The translations under genes and the position numbers were made by a program. A model generated the notes under the pieces. That model did not search any database. It was not told the DNA's origin and saw only the letters and a program-made list of their open reading frames with translations. This document shows positions 18,070 through 26,450 of a DNA stretch of 64,000 nucleotides, piece after piece. How positions within the stretch are numbered: the first letter of the stretch is position 1; every line of letters begins with the position of its first letter. Source of the DNA: DASUAS01 sp963720765 (lineage in GTDB: Bacteria; Actinomycetota; Acidimicrobiia; IMCC26256; DASPTH01); NCBI GenBank assembly GCA_963720765.1, contig CAVRGS010000002.1, positions 930,001 through 994,000 of the forward strand, in the 5' to 3' direction.

Positions 18070-19251
18070 TCAGCCTGGGTCGATGCGGTAGACGCCGTCG
18101 CTCAGGGACGCGACGTAGAGGGTGCCGTCGTCAGCCTGACCGAAGCTCGAGACGCTCGCGGCTTCGATACCCGAGTCGCGCATCGCGACGCCACTGCCGT
18201 CGGGCACGAGCAGACGGATGGTGCCGTCGCAGTTGTCGCTGAAGAGGTAGTCGCCCACGAGATCGGAGATCCTGGTGCCGCGGTAGACGTAGCCGCCGAC
18301 GACCGCGCAGGCGCCGGTCTCGTGCGGGATCTCGTACACGGGGGGATCGGCGTCGTCGGGCGCGCTGCCGCGATAGGCGTGGTCACCTTCGAGCCGGTTC
18401 CAACCGAAGTTGACGCCCTTGCCCGCGGCGCGTCCGCTGGTCGCGGGCACACGGTCGATCTCCTCGTACTGGTTCTGCCCGACGTCGCCGATCCAGAGGT
18501 CACCGGTCTCCGCGTCGAACGAGAACCGCCACGGGTTGCGCAGCCCGTAGGACCAGATCTCGGGGCGCGCACCGTCGAGCGCGACGAACGGGTTGTCCGG
18601 CGGTACCGAGTAGGCAGGGCCACCAGGCGCGGGATCGGGGGCGATGCGCAGGATCTTCCCGAGCAACGTGGCGAGTGACTGCGCGTTGCCCCCACCCACG
18701 TGACCGGGCCCCAGGTCGCCCGCATTGCCGCCGTCGCCGAGTCCGACGTAGAGGTACCCGTCGGGACCGAACGCGAGCTGGCCACCGTTGTGGTTCGATT
18801 GCGGCTGGTCGACGTGCAGGACCGACTTCCGGCTCGACGGCCGCGCGCGACCTCCGGACATCGTGTAGCCGTCGACCTGCGTGTTGCCATCGGTGTCGCT
18901 GTAGTGCAGGTAGAGCCGCGTGCCGTCGGGCGAGAACGTCATGCCGAGCAGACCGCGCTCACCACCGTCCTGGCTCACCCGCTCGCGGAGGTCGATGACC
19001 GGCGTCGACGCCAGCCGGCCGTTGCGCAACGAACGGACGACCCCGTTCTGCTGCGCGAGATAGAGCGTGCGGGTTCCGATCCGCGACGCGACCGTGGTGA
19101 CGCCCTCGAGGTCGGTCACCCGGGTGAGGTGCAGCTCCGGTGCCGCGGCGGCCGCAGCCACCGCGGTGTGCGAGGTGCCGAGGGCGCAGACCGCAACGAG
19201 GACGAGGCCGATCGTGCTCCCGATCGCGGCACGGACCCGGAGGTGGCGCAT
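18070..19251 (-). CDS. Exported PQQ-dependent sugar dehydrogenase (glucose/sorbosone dehydrogenase family)
   Basis: The product is 393 aa from ATG 19251 (MRHLRVRAAIGSTIGLVLV). A Sec signal peptide with an Ala-rich cleavage region (HTAVAAAAAA) covers about the first 37 residues. The mature part is a six-bladed propeller of the soluble aldose dehydrogenase type: ERGLLGMTFSPDGTRLYLHY, SNHNGGQLAFGPDGYLYVGLGDGG with the catalytic-type NHNGG, RNPWRFSFDAETGDLWIGDVGQ and VVGGYVYRG. The family oxidises sugars with PQQ and Ca2+ outside the membrane. It is divergent from the ApgM-like gene. No PQQ biosynthesis genes are in the window. Confidence 0.88.
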   Translation of the reverse strand: MRHLRVRAAIGSTIGLVLVAVCALGTSHTAVAAAAAAPELHLTRVTDLEGVTTVASRIGTRTLYLAQQNGVVRSLRNGRLASTPVIDLRERVSQDGGERGLLGMTFSPDGTRLYLHYSDTDGNTQVDGYTMSGGRARPSSRKSVLHVDQPQSNHNGGQLAFGPDGYLYVGLGDGGNAGDLGPGHVGGGNAQSLATLLGKILRIAPDPAPGGPAYSVPPDNPFVALDGARPEIWSYGLRNPWRFSFDAETGDLWIGDVGQNQYEEIDRVPATSGRAAGKGVNFGWNRLEGDHAYRGSAPDDADPPVYEIPHETGACAVVGGYVYRGTRISDLVGDYLFSDNCDGTIRLLVPDGSGVAMRDSGIEAASVSSFGQADDGTLYVASLSDGVYRIDPG

Positions 19252-19260
19252 GACCTCCGC

Positions 19261-19266
19261 ACCGTA
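19261..19266 (-). promoter_or_regulatory. Putative -10 box for the sugar dehydrogenase gene
   Basis: On the minus strand TACGGT lies 9 nt before the ATG at 19251. The gap GCGGAGGTC could also hold a Shine-Dalgarno (GGAGG) very close to the start, so the transcript may or may not be leaderless. Confidence 0.3.
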
Positions 19267-19308
19267 CCGTCTCGCGGTTCCGCCGAGACCTCGCGCCACC
19301 CCGTCGCG

Positions 19309-19314
19309 TAACCT
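19309..19314 (+). promoter_or_regulatory. Putative -10 box for a leaderless ApgM-like transcript
   Basis: TAACCT lies exactly 6 nt before ATG 19321 and there is no Shine-Dalgarno, the standard arrangement of actinobacterial leaderless promoters. Confidence 0.45.
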
Positions 19315-19320
19315 CGCGCG

Positions 19321-20487
19321 ATGAAGTACCTCGTGCTGGTGCCCGACGGTTGCGCCGACGAACCGCTCGGCGAGCTCGACGGGCGCACGCCGCTCGAAGC
19401 CGCGCGCATGCCCAACCTGGCGCGTCTCGCGGCATCGGCGGAGGTGGGGCTGGCCGAGGTGATCCCCGACGGGCTTCCGCCGGGGAGCGACGTCGGGAAC
19501 CTCGCCATCCTCGGGTACGACCCCACCGAGTACCACACCGGTCGCGCGCCGATCGAGGCCGCCGCGATGGGCGTCGACCTCGCGCCCGGCGAGGTGGCGT
19601 TCCGCTGCAACCTCGTCACCGTCGGTACCGACGCATCGGGCCGCCAGGTGATGGTCGACTTCGCCGCCGGCCACATCAGCAGCGAGCAGAGCCACGTGAT
19701 CGTCGCCGCGCTCGATGACGCCCTCGGCAACGGGCGTGACGGCGTGCGCTTCCATCCCGGCGTCGAGTACCGACACCTCTGCGTGATGCCGAGCGAGTTC
19801 GGCGATGCGGAGTGCGTACCGCCCCACGACCTCACGGGCCAGCCGATCGTGCTGCCCACCGGTCCGGCGGCGGCCAAGCTCAGCGCACTGATGGACGCGT
19901 CGAAGCCGGTCGTCGCGTGCGCGGCGGCCGATGTCGACTCGATCGCCACCCAGATCTGGCTGTGGGGGCAGGGCACGCGTCCGCAGCTGCCCGACTTCGC
20001 CGCGCGGCACGGTGTCCACGGCCGGCTGTCGTCGGCGGTCGACCTCGTGCGCGGTCTCGGAGTGCTGTCGGGCATCGAGGTGCTCGACGTTCCCGGCGCG
20101 ACGGCCGGGTTCGACAACGACTACGTCGCGCAGCGCGACGCCGCGATCATGTCGCTCGCCGACCGAGACCTCTTCCTCCTGCACGTCGAGGCCACCGACG
20201 AAGCCGGGCACCAGGGCGCGATCGACGAGAAGGTCACGTCGCTCGAGCGCTGGGACGCGGAGATCATCGGACCGCTCGTCGACGCGCTCGGTGACCAGCC
20301 CTTCCGCCTGCTGCTCCTGCCCGATCACGCCACCCCGTGCGCGACGCGCACGCACACGTCGGACCCGGTGCCGTACCTCTTGTACGGCACCGACCTCTCC
20401 GGCGCCGGCGGCGAGTACACCGAACGCGGCGTCGCCGGCCAGGCGCCCGTGCCCGCGCACGACCTCATGGCGCGCCTTCTCGCGTAA
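19321..20487 (+). CDS. ApgM-type phosphoglycerate mutase-like protein; probable homoserine kinase
   Basis: The product is 388 aa from ATG 19321 (MKYLVLVPDGCADEPLGEL). It belongs to the alkaline-phosphatase superfamily, archaeal iPGM branch. The metal/nucleophile region is VPDGCADEPLGELDGRTPLEAA and GLPPGSDVGNLAILGYDP (nucleophile Ser in PGSD). HVEATDEAGHQGAIDEK and LLLPDHATPCATRTHTSDPVPY supply the His/Asp metal ligands. Part of this branch is known as the proposed homoserine kinase family (TIGR02535) in genomes with hom and thrC but no thrB. Here the gene sits between thrC and rho, exactly where thrB sits in other actinobacteria, and no GHMP kinase is in the window. Function as homoserine kinase is inference; glycolytic mutase activity remains possible. 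Confidence 0.85.
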   Translation: MKYLVLVPDGCADEPLGELDGRTPLEAARMPNLARLAASAEVGLAEVIPDGLPPGSDVGNLAILGYDPTEYHTGRAPIEAAAMGVDLAPGEVAFRCNLVTVGTDASGRQVMVDFAAGHISSEQSHVIVAALDDALGNGRDGVRFHPGVEYRHLCVMPSEFGDAECVPPHDLTGQPIVLPTGPAAAKLSALMDASKPVVACAAADVDSIATQIWLWGQGTRPQLPDFAARHGVHGRLSSAVDLVRGLGVLSGIEVLDVPGATAGFDNDYVAQRDAAIMSLADRDLFLLHVEATDEAGHQGAIDEKVTSLERWDAEIIGPLVDALGDQPFRLLLLPDHATPCATRTHTSDPVPYLLYGTDLSGAGGEYTERGVAGQAPVPAHDLMARLLA

Positions 20488-20669
20488 GTCTCCCGCCTGT
20501 TACAGTGGCGCCCGCCGCCGGTCGATGCTTCGCCCAGTTCACTGGACGAGGTCCCGGTTTCAGGTGCCGAAGCCCCGGCAGGGACCCCCAAGCTGTCGAG
20601 GTCTGACAACCGTGCCCGACCTTCCCGCGTGCCAGCGCGCGCGGTGTGCGCCGGGTGGGAGGAGCAGCA
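20488..20669 (+). other. Long rho leader region
   Basis: These 182 bp between the ApgM-like stop and rho hold no gene. A TACAGT hexamer near 20500 is a possible -10. The downstream part is rich in C and poor in stable structure (for example CCCGACCTTCCCG), as expected if Rho binds its own leader, and ends in GGGAGGAG before ATG 20670. Autoregulation is inferred, not shown. Confidence 0.4.
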
Positions 20670-22415
20670 ATGGCCACGGAGCAGCAGATCGACCGGTCGG
20701 TCCTCGCCGGCAAGGACCGCGACGAGCTCCACACCATCGCGGGGGCGATCGGGGTGAAGGCCGCGACGCGCATGCGCAAGGCCGATCTCATCGAAGCGAT
20801 CCTCACCGCGGCCAACGGCGGCGACGCGTCGTCGTCCACCGAGGCCACGTCCGAACCGGCGGCGAAGCCGGCCACGAAGCCGCGTCGGGTGCGCTCGGCG
20901 CGCGCGTCGCAGCTCCCCGCCGACGACGACCTCGCTGCGCTGGCGGCCGAGGAGGACGCACTCGGCGGTGACGCCCCCGAAGCCGCGGAGCCGATGCCGC
21001 GCGCGCGTGGACGACGCGCGGCGCCGGCACCGGTCGCGGAACCCGACACCGGCAGCGACACCGGCACCCACACCGACGACCGCGGCTCCGACGGCACCGA
21101 ACGTTCCGACGCCACCGGCGACGACGACTCGAGCGACGACGACTCCGACGACGGCGGTGACAACAACGACGCCGAGGACGAGCGCCAGTCGTTCGGCGAG
21201 GGGAATCGGCGCGGCCGGCGGCGCCGGCGCGGCCGCGGCGGTCAGGACCAGCCGGGCGACGGCCGACCCGGCGAGTACCAGGGCGATCCGATCCCGGCGC
21301 AGGGTCTGCTCGACCTGCGCCCCGAGGGCTATGGCTTCCTCCGGGGCGACGGCTACCTGCCGGCGCAGAAGGACGTGTACGTCTCGGCGTCCCAGGTGCG
21401 TCGCTTCGCGCTGCGCAAGGGCGACTTCGTCACCGGCACCTCGCGCCCGCAGGCGAGCAACGAGAAGTATCCCGCGCTGCTGCGCGTCGACGACATCAAC
21501 GGCATGACGCCGGACGACGCCCGCGCGCGACCGCGCTTCGAAGATCTCACGCCGCTGTTCCCCGACGACAAGCTCCACCTCGAGGTCGGTTCCGATCCCC
21601 AGGAGATCACCGGCCGCATCATCGACCTGATCGCGCCGATCGGGAAGGGTCAACGCGGCCTCGTCGTCTCGCCGCCGAAGGCAGGCAAGACCACGATCCT
21701 CAAGCAACTCGTGTACGCGATCGAGCGCAACAACCCCGAGGTGCACCTCATGGTGCTGCTCGTGGACGAGCGGCCCGAAGAGGTCACCGACATGAAGCGC
21801 CACGTGCAACGTGGCGAAGTGGTGGCGAGCACGTTCGACCGCCCCGCCGACGAGCACACCCAGGTCGCCGAGCTCGCCATCGAGCGGGCCAAGCGGCTGG
21901 TCGAGCACGGCAAGGACGTCGTCGTGGTGCTCGACGGCATCACCCGACTCGCGCGTGCGTACAACCTCGCTGCGCCCACTTCGGGTCGAATCATGTCGGG
22001 TGGGGTCGACTCCACCGCGCTCTACCCGCCGAAGAAGTTCTTCGGTGCCGCGCGCAACGTGGAGGAGGGCGGCTCGCTCACGATCATCGCCACCGCGCTG
22101 ATCGAGACGGGCAGCCGCATGGACGAGGTGATCTTCGAGGAGTTCAAGGGCACCGGCAACATGGAGCTGCGCCTCGACCGTCACCTCGCCGAGCGCCGCA
22201 TCTATCCGGCGATCGACGTCGCCGCGTCGAGCACGCGCCACGAGGAGCTGCTCTTCGACCGCCACCAGCTCCAGCAGGTGTGGAAGCTGCGGCGGGTGCT
22301 GAACGCGCTCGAGGAGGGCAAGGGCGTCGAGCTCCTCCTCGAGAAGATCCGCACCACGAAGGACAACAACGAGTTCCTGCGGGAGATCGGCAAGGCCCCT
22401 TCGCCCGGGAGCTGA
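20670..22415 (+). CDS. rho: Transcription termination factor Rho
   Basis: The product is 581 aa; ATG 20670 is chosen for its GGGAGGAG ribosome site. A Rho N-terminal helical domain (residues ~12-52, GKDRDELHTIAGAIGVKAATR) is followed by a ~140-residue low-complexity insert. The insert is first Ala/Pro, then very acidic (DDDSSDDDSDDGGDNND), then Arg/Gly-rich (RRGRRRRRGRGG). The cold-shock RNA-binding domain begins near EGYGFLRGDGYL. The ATPase core has Walker A VSPPKAGKTTIL (near residue 334), Walker B VVVVLDGITRLAR and the R-loop FFGAARNVEEGGSLT. The insert is typical of high-GC actinobacterial Rho and aids RNA binding. Neighbours thrC ... rho-rpmE-prfA follow the conserved order. Confidence 0.97.
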   Translation: MATEQQIDRSVLAGKDRDELHTIAGAIGVKAATRMRKADLIEAILTAANGGDASSSTEATSEPAAKPATKPRRVRSARASQLPADDDLAALAAEEDALGGDAPEAAEPMPRARGRRAAPAPVAEPDTGSDTGTHTDDRGSDGTERSDATGDDDSSDDDSDDGGDNNDAEDERQSFGEGNRRGRRRRRGRGGQDQPGDGRPGEYQGDPIPAQGLLDLRPEGYGFLRGDGYLPAQKDVYVSASQVRRFALRKGDFVTGTSRPQASNEKYPALLRVDDINGMTPDDARARPRFEDLTPLFPDDKLHLEVGSDPQEITGRIIDLIAPIGKGQRGLVVSPPKAGKTTILKQLVYAIERNNPEVHLMVLLVDERPEEVTDMKRHVQRGEVVASTFDRPADEHTQVAELAIERAKRLVEHGKDVVVVLDGITRLARAYNLAAPTSGRIMSGGVDSTALYPPKKFFGAARNVEEGGSLTIIATALIETGSRMDEVIFEEFKGTGNMELRLDRHLAERRIYPAIDVAASSTRHEELLFDRHQLQQVWKLRRVLNALEEGKGVELLLEKIRTTKDNNEFLREIGKAPSPGS

Positions 22416-22508
22416 CCCGACCCGTCAAGGCCGTCGCGAGGAAATCAATTGCCCGCCGCTGGTGTTCTCTTGGCCACTGCCCGTGAATTTCGGGCGCCCA
22501 GCGTCTCC

Positions 22509-22514
22509 TAGACT
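22509..22514 (+). promoter_or_regulatory. Putative -10 box for rpmE
   Basis: TAGACT lies 9 nt before ATG 22524 with no Shine-Dalgarno between, suggesting a very short or absent leader. No good -35 is seen. Confidence 0.4.
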
Positions 22515-22523
22515 GGACAGATC

Positions 22524-22790
22524 ATGAAGACCGGAATCCACCCCGAGTACGTCGAGTGCCAGGTGCACTGCTCCTGCGGCAACGAGTTCACCACCCGCTC
22601 GACCGTCCCCTCCCTGCGCGTCGAGCTCTGCTCGGAGTGCCACCCCTTCTTCACCGGCAAGCAGAAGCTCGTCGACACCGGTGGCCGCGTCGAGCGGTTC
22701 AACCGCCGGCTCGCCAAGTCGGCGCCGGCCAAGAAGGGTGTCAAGGGCACCAAGGACGCGGCCGCCGAGAAGGCACCGGCCGAGGCCTGA
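22524..22790 (+). CDS. rpmE: 50S ribosomal protein L31 (zinc-binding form)
   Basis: The product is 88 aa from ATG 22524 (MKTGIHPEYVECQVHCSCGN). The zinc ligands CSCG and CSECHPFFTGKQKLVD are present, so this is the C+ (zinc) form. The core ends near RVERFNRRL and is followed by a Lys/Ala-rich tail (KSAPAKKGVKGTKDAAAEKA) common in actinobacterial L31. It is a large-subunit component placed directly after rho as in related genomes, and its gene ends 4 bp before the next start. Confidence 0.96.
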   Translation: MKTGIHPEYVECQVHCSCGNEFTTRSTVPSLRVELCSECHPFFTGKQKLVDTGGRVERFNRRLAKSAPAKKGVKGTKDAAAEKAPAEA

Positions 22791-22794
22791 ACCC

Positions 22795-23748
22795 ATGAGT
22801 GACGGGTCCCCCTCCTCGAGCCCCCGCTACATGGGCGGCCAGGCGGTCGTCGAAGGGGTCATGATGCGCGGCGAGCGGTCGTACGCGATCGCAGTGCGCA
22901 CACCGGAAGGCGACATCGAGATCGAGACCCACGACACGCCGAATTGGGCGGAGAAATGGGCGAAGATCCCGCTGGCGCGCGGCGTCATGGCGCTGGCGGA
23001 GTCGATGACGCTCGGGATGAAGGCGCTCACCTGGTCGGCGAACCGCCAGATCCCGGAAGAGGAGCAGATCTCCTCGAAGGCGATGGGGTGGACGATCGGG
23101 ATCGCGCTCGCGTTCTTCACCGCGATCTTCATCGTGTTGCCCGCGGTCGCGGCCAACGGCCTCGGCAACTTCCTCGGCGTCGACGGGTTCTGGTTCCACG
23201 TCGCCGAGGGTGCGCTGCGGCTCGCGATCTTCCTCGGCTACCTGCTGCTCATCGGCCAGATGAAGGACATCAAGCGCGTCTTCATGTACCACGGCGCGGA
23301 GCACAAGGCGATCGCCGCCTACGAGAACGACGTCGAGCTCACCGCTGAGGAGGCGCAGAAGTTCGACACGTCACACGTGCGGTGCGGCACCAACTTCCTG
23401 CTCACGGTGATGGTCATCACCATCGTCGTCTACTCCTTCATCGGGCGTCCCGGTTGGGCGCTGCTGATCCTGAGCCGCATCATCCTGCTGCCGGTGATCG
23501 CGGGCGTGAGCTACGAGGTCATCCGCTTCGCGGCCAGGCACATGGACCGGGCCTGGGTCCGCGTCGCCATGAAGCCAGGCCTGCTGCTGCAGCGCCTCAC
23601 CACCCGTCAGCCCACCATCGACCAGGTCGAGGTGGCGGTGGCGTCGCTGCGAGCGGTCCTCACCGCCGAGCAGCTCGCCGAGGTCGACGCCCGCGCCCGC
23701 CGCCCGGTCACCGCCCCGGCGGCGTTCCCGCGCCCCGCACTCGGCTGA
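22795..23748 (+). CDS. YqhQ-type membrane protein (DUF1385)
   Basis: The product is 317 aa from ATG 22795, 4 nt after the rpmE stop. The family opener YMGGQAVVEGVMMRG and the PEGDIEIETHD segment are at the N-terminus. Membrane helices include WTIGIALAFFTAIFIVLPAV, LRLAIFLGYLLLIG, NFLLTVMVITIVVYSFI and LLILSRIILLPVIAG. YHGAEHKAIAAYE carries the conserved histidines suspected to bind metal. The biochemical role is unknown, although it is often encoded between rpmE and prfA in Gram-positives. The C-terminal segment (PTIDQVEVAVASLRAVL) is cytoplasmic. Confidence 0.88.
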   Translation: MSDGSPSSSPRYMGGQAVVEGVMMRGERSYAIAVRTPEGDIEIETHDTPNWAEKWAKIPLARGVMALAESMTLGMKALTWSANRQIPEEEQISSKAMGWTIGIALAFFTAIFIVLPAVAANGLGNFLGVDGFWFHVAEGALRLAIFLGYLLLIGQMKDIKRVFMYHGAEHKAIAAYENDVELTAEEAQKFDTSHVRCGTNFLLTVMVITIVVYSFIGRPGWALLILSRIILLPVIAGVSYEVIRFAARHMDRAWVRVAMKPGLLLQRLTTRQPTIDQVEVAVASLRAVLTAEQLAEVDARARRPVTAPAAFPRPALG

Positions 23749-23845
23749 CCCTGACCTGCGATCTGGCGTGGTCGGTGCGTCACGACGACGCACGAGCAAC
23801 GCCGAATGACAGCACGGCCCTGACATTCTCCTGACGTCGGGACGC

Positions 23846-23851
23846 GACAGT
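23846..23851 (+). promoter_or_regulatory. Putative -10 box of the DUF1800-DUF1501 operon
   Basis: GACAGT lies 6 nt before GTG 23858. GGGGA directly precedes the GTG and is too close for a normal Shine-Dalgarno, so a leaderless start is likely. Confidence 0.3.
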
Positions 23852-23857
23852 CGGGGA

Positions 23858-25117
23858 GTGGCAGTCTCCGACCGCGAACGCATCGCCCACGTCGTCCGGC
23901 GCCTCTCGATGGGGGTGCACCCAGACCTCGTCGCCGCGGCGGACGACAGCGACGCCGCCGTCGCGCGAGCGCTCGACACGTCGGGCCCGGCGGTCGTGCC
24001 GCTGGAGTTGCCGGTACCGACCGACGTGAAGTCGGGCAACAAGGTGCGCGAGGTGCTCGAGATGGTCGACTGGTGGGTCGGCCGCATGCAGCAACCCGAT
24101 CGCCTGGTCGAGGAACGCCTCACGTGGTTCTGGCACGATCACTTCGCCACGTCGGTGGTGAAGGTGCGTGTGCCCTACCTCGTGCTGCAACAACACGTCA
24201 CCCTGCGCCAGCACGCGCTCGGCAACTTCGGCGAGCTGCTGAAGGCCGTCGCGCGCGATCCGGCGATGCTCTTGTACCTCGACGGCATCACCAACGCGGC
24301 GAACGAGCGCAACGAGAACTTCGGACGCGAGTGCCTCGAGCTGTTCACGATGGGTCGCGACAGCGGCTACACGCAGGACGACGTCGTGGCGGCGGCGCGC
24401 GCGTTCACCGGCTGGGTCGTCGCCGTCCCCGGGCGGCCCGCGCTGGCCCGGCTCGGCGCGGCGCCTTGGAGCGCGGTGTTCGTTCCCCGGCGCCACGACT
24501 CCGACACCAAGACCCTGCTCGGCACCACAGCACCACTCGACATGGACGGCGCGCTCGACGTGATCCTCGACCAACCCGAGACCGCGCGCTTCGTCGTCAC
24601 CAAGCTGTGGCGCGACCTGGTGGGACTCGAGCCCGACGACGCCACCACCGTCGCGCTCGCGCGCGACTTCCGTCGTGACTACGAGATCCGCCCGTTGGTC
24701 GAGGCCATCGTGCACCACGACGCGTTCACGTCCGACGCCGCGGTGCGCAGCAAGTACCGGTCGCCGGTCGAGAAGCTCGTCGGCATCGTGCAGGCATCCG
24801 GCGCGGCGGCGAAGCGGAAGCAGGCGCTCGGTCCGGCGCGAGCGTTGCGTGCGATGAGCTACCTGCCGTTCGTCCCGCCCAACGTGGCCGGCTACCCCAA
24901 GGGCGCGCGCCTCCTGGGGCCGAGCAACCTCGTGCACACCTTCGACCTCGTGCAGGCCGTCGACGGACCACCGGCCACCACGTCGGTCGACGATCTGCTC
25001 GCACGCTTCGGGCTCTTCGACGTGAGCGACACCACCCGATCGGTGCTGCACGCGGAACGCGACCCCGGCCGCCGGTTCGTGCTGGCGGCCGCTTCTCCGG
25101 AGTACACGCTCACATGA
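23858..25117 (+). CDS. DUF1800 family protein
   Basis: The product is 419 aa from GTG 23858 (VAVSDRERIAHVVRRLSMG). The family signature HVVRRLSMGVHPDLV opens the protein, with RLTWFWHDHFATS near residue 90 and NENFGRECLELFTMG with GYTQDDVVAAARAFTGW near residues 150-190. The FVVTKLWRDLVG and YRSPVEKLVG blocks and a terminal PNVAGYPKGARLLGPS block complete it. DUF1800 and DUF1501 proteins are almost always encoded as a pair and are thought to act at or beyond the membrane, but their chemistry is unknown. It overlaps the partner by ATGA. Confidence 0.88.
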   Translation: MAVSDRERIAHVVRRLSMGVHPDLVAAADDSDAAVARALDTSGPAVVPLELPVPTDVKSGNKVREVLEMVDWWVGRMQQPDRLVEERLTWFWHDHFATSVVKVRVPYLVLQQHVTLRQHALGNFGELLKAVARDPAMLLYLDGITNAANERNENFGRECLELFTMGRDSGYTQDDVVAAARAFTGWVVAVPGRPALARLGAAPWSAVFVPRRHDSDTKTLLGTTAPLDMDGALDVILDQPETARFVVTKLWRDLVGLEPDDATTVALARDFRRDYEIRPLVEAIVHHDAFTSDAAVRSKYRSPVEKLVGIVQASGAAAKRKQALGPARALRAMSYLPFVPPNVAGYPKGARLLGPSNLVHTFDLVQAVDGPPATTSVDDLLARFGLFDVSDTTRSVLHAERDPGRRFVLAAASPEYTLT

Positions 25118-26415
25118 CCGATCACCGATTCCACCGCGAGGAGGGCATCAGTCGGCGCCGATTCCTGACTGGTCTCGGGGTCGCGAGCACCGCGGCGGTG
25201 GCGGCGGGTTACGGACTCACGGTCTGGACCGACGGTGGATCGTCGTCGCCCTCGAGCGCGCCCACCACGACGCTGGGCCCGCACCTCTCCGGCCGCGACG
25301 ACCGCACGCTGGTGGTCGTGGAGCTGGCGGGTGGCAACGACGGTCTCAACACCGTGGTGCCGATGACCGACCCTGCATACCGCGCGCTGCGGCCCACGCT
25401 GGGAGTGAGTGACGCCATCGCACTCGACGACTCCGTGGGCCTCGCGCCCGAGCTGGCGAAGCTCGCGGCGCGCTACCACGATGGCCGCGTCGCAATCGTC
25501 GAAGGTGTCGGCTATCCCGACCCTGACCTCTCCCACTTCGCGTCGCTCGCGACGTGGTGGTCGGGCGCGCCGGCCGCGACGGGAACGCGTGGCTGGTTGG
25601 GCCGTTACCTCGACGCCACCGTCGGGTTCGACGACCCCCTCGCGGCGGTGGGGATCGGCCCGGTGCCGTCGCCCGCGCTGCTCGGCTCCCGGTCGTTCGC
25701 CACGTCGATCGCCGACGCCACCGGCCTGCAGCCCCAGCTTCCGTCGTGGGTCGAGTCACCTGACGACCTCGTCGCCGCGTGGTCGCGCTTCGCGCCAGCC
25801 GACACCGACCCGACGACCGCGCTCGGTGCCATCGAGCAGGCCATCCGCTCGACCGCTCGGGCGCGGCGCGATCTCGCCGGCCGACTCGTCGCCCCGAAGG
25901 GCGTCGGCACCGACGAGGGCTACGGGCAGGAGCAGAGCGCGACCAGCGCGCTCACCCTCGCCGCGCAACTCGTCGTCGCCGAGCACGCGCCGCGCGTGAT
26001 CTACGTGAACGGGCTCGGTGACTACGACACCCACCAGGGCGAGGCCACGCGTCACCCGGCGCTCATGCGCGATCTCGACGCAGGGCTCGATTCCTTCTTC
26101 GGCGCGCTCGAAGCCGCGGGGGTGTCCGACCGCGCGATCGTGATGACGGTGTCGGAGTTCGGTCGCCGACCAGCTGAGAACGGCAGTGGCACCGATCACG
26201 GCACCGCGGCGCCGCAGTTCCTCATCGGCGCGTCGGTGAAGGGCGGCCGATACGGCGCGCCGCCTTCACTGACGCAGCTCGACGACCACGGCAACCTCGT
26301 CGCCACCACGGACTTCCGCTCGCTCTACGCGACCGCGCTCCAGGACTGGCTCGGCGTCGAGGCCGAATCGCTCATCGGGAGTGAGTTCACGCCCATTGCG
26401 GGCGTCATCGCCTGA
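25114..26415 (+). CDS. DUF1501 family protein with Tat signal
   Basis: The product is 433 aa from ATG 25114, overlapping the DUF1800 stop. The N-terminus has a twin-arginine motif (SRRRFLTGLGVAST) and a hydrophobic stretch to about residue 35, so it is exported folded. LVVVELAGGNDGLNTVVPM is the family's opening strand, and FGRRPAENGSGTDHGTAAPQFLIG carries the conserved D-H-G site of this alkaline-phosphatase-like (sulfatase-related) fold. The Tat signal suggests a metal cofactor is loaded before export. Together with DUF1800 it forms a two-gene exported system of unknown substrate. Confidence 0.9.
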   Translation: MTDHRFHREEGISRRRFLTGLGVASTAAVAAGYGLTVWTDGGSSSPSSAPTTTLGPHLSGRDDRTLVVVELAGGNDGLNTVVPMTDPAYRALRPTLGVSDAIALDDSVGLAPELAKLAARYHDGRVAIVEGVGYPDPDLSHFASLATWWSGAPAATGTRGWLGRYLDATVGFDDPLAAVGIGPVPSPALLGSRSFATSIADATGLQPQLPSWVESPDDLVAAWSRFAPADTDPTTALGAIEQAIRSTARARRDLAGRLVAPKGVGTDEGYGQEQSATSALTLAAQLVVAEHAPRVIYVNGLGDYDTHQGEATRHPALMRDLDAGLDSFFGALEAAGVSDRAIVMTVSEFGRRPAENGSGTDHGTAAPQFLIGASVKGGRYGAPPSLTQLDDHGNLVATTDFRSLYATALQDWLGVEAESLIGSEFTPIAGVIA

Positions 26416-26437
26416 GAGGCTCGCGAGAGGGTGCCGG

Positions 26438-26443
26438 TACTCT
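26438..26443 (+). promoter_or_regulatory. Putative -10 box for a leaderless prfA transcript
   Basis: TACTCT lies 7 nt before GTG 26451, and no Shine-Dalgarno intervenes. Confidence 0.4.
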
Positions 26444-26450
26444 GAACCGC

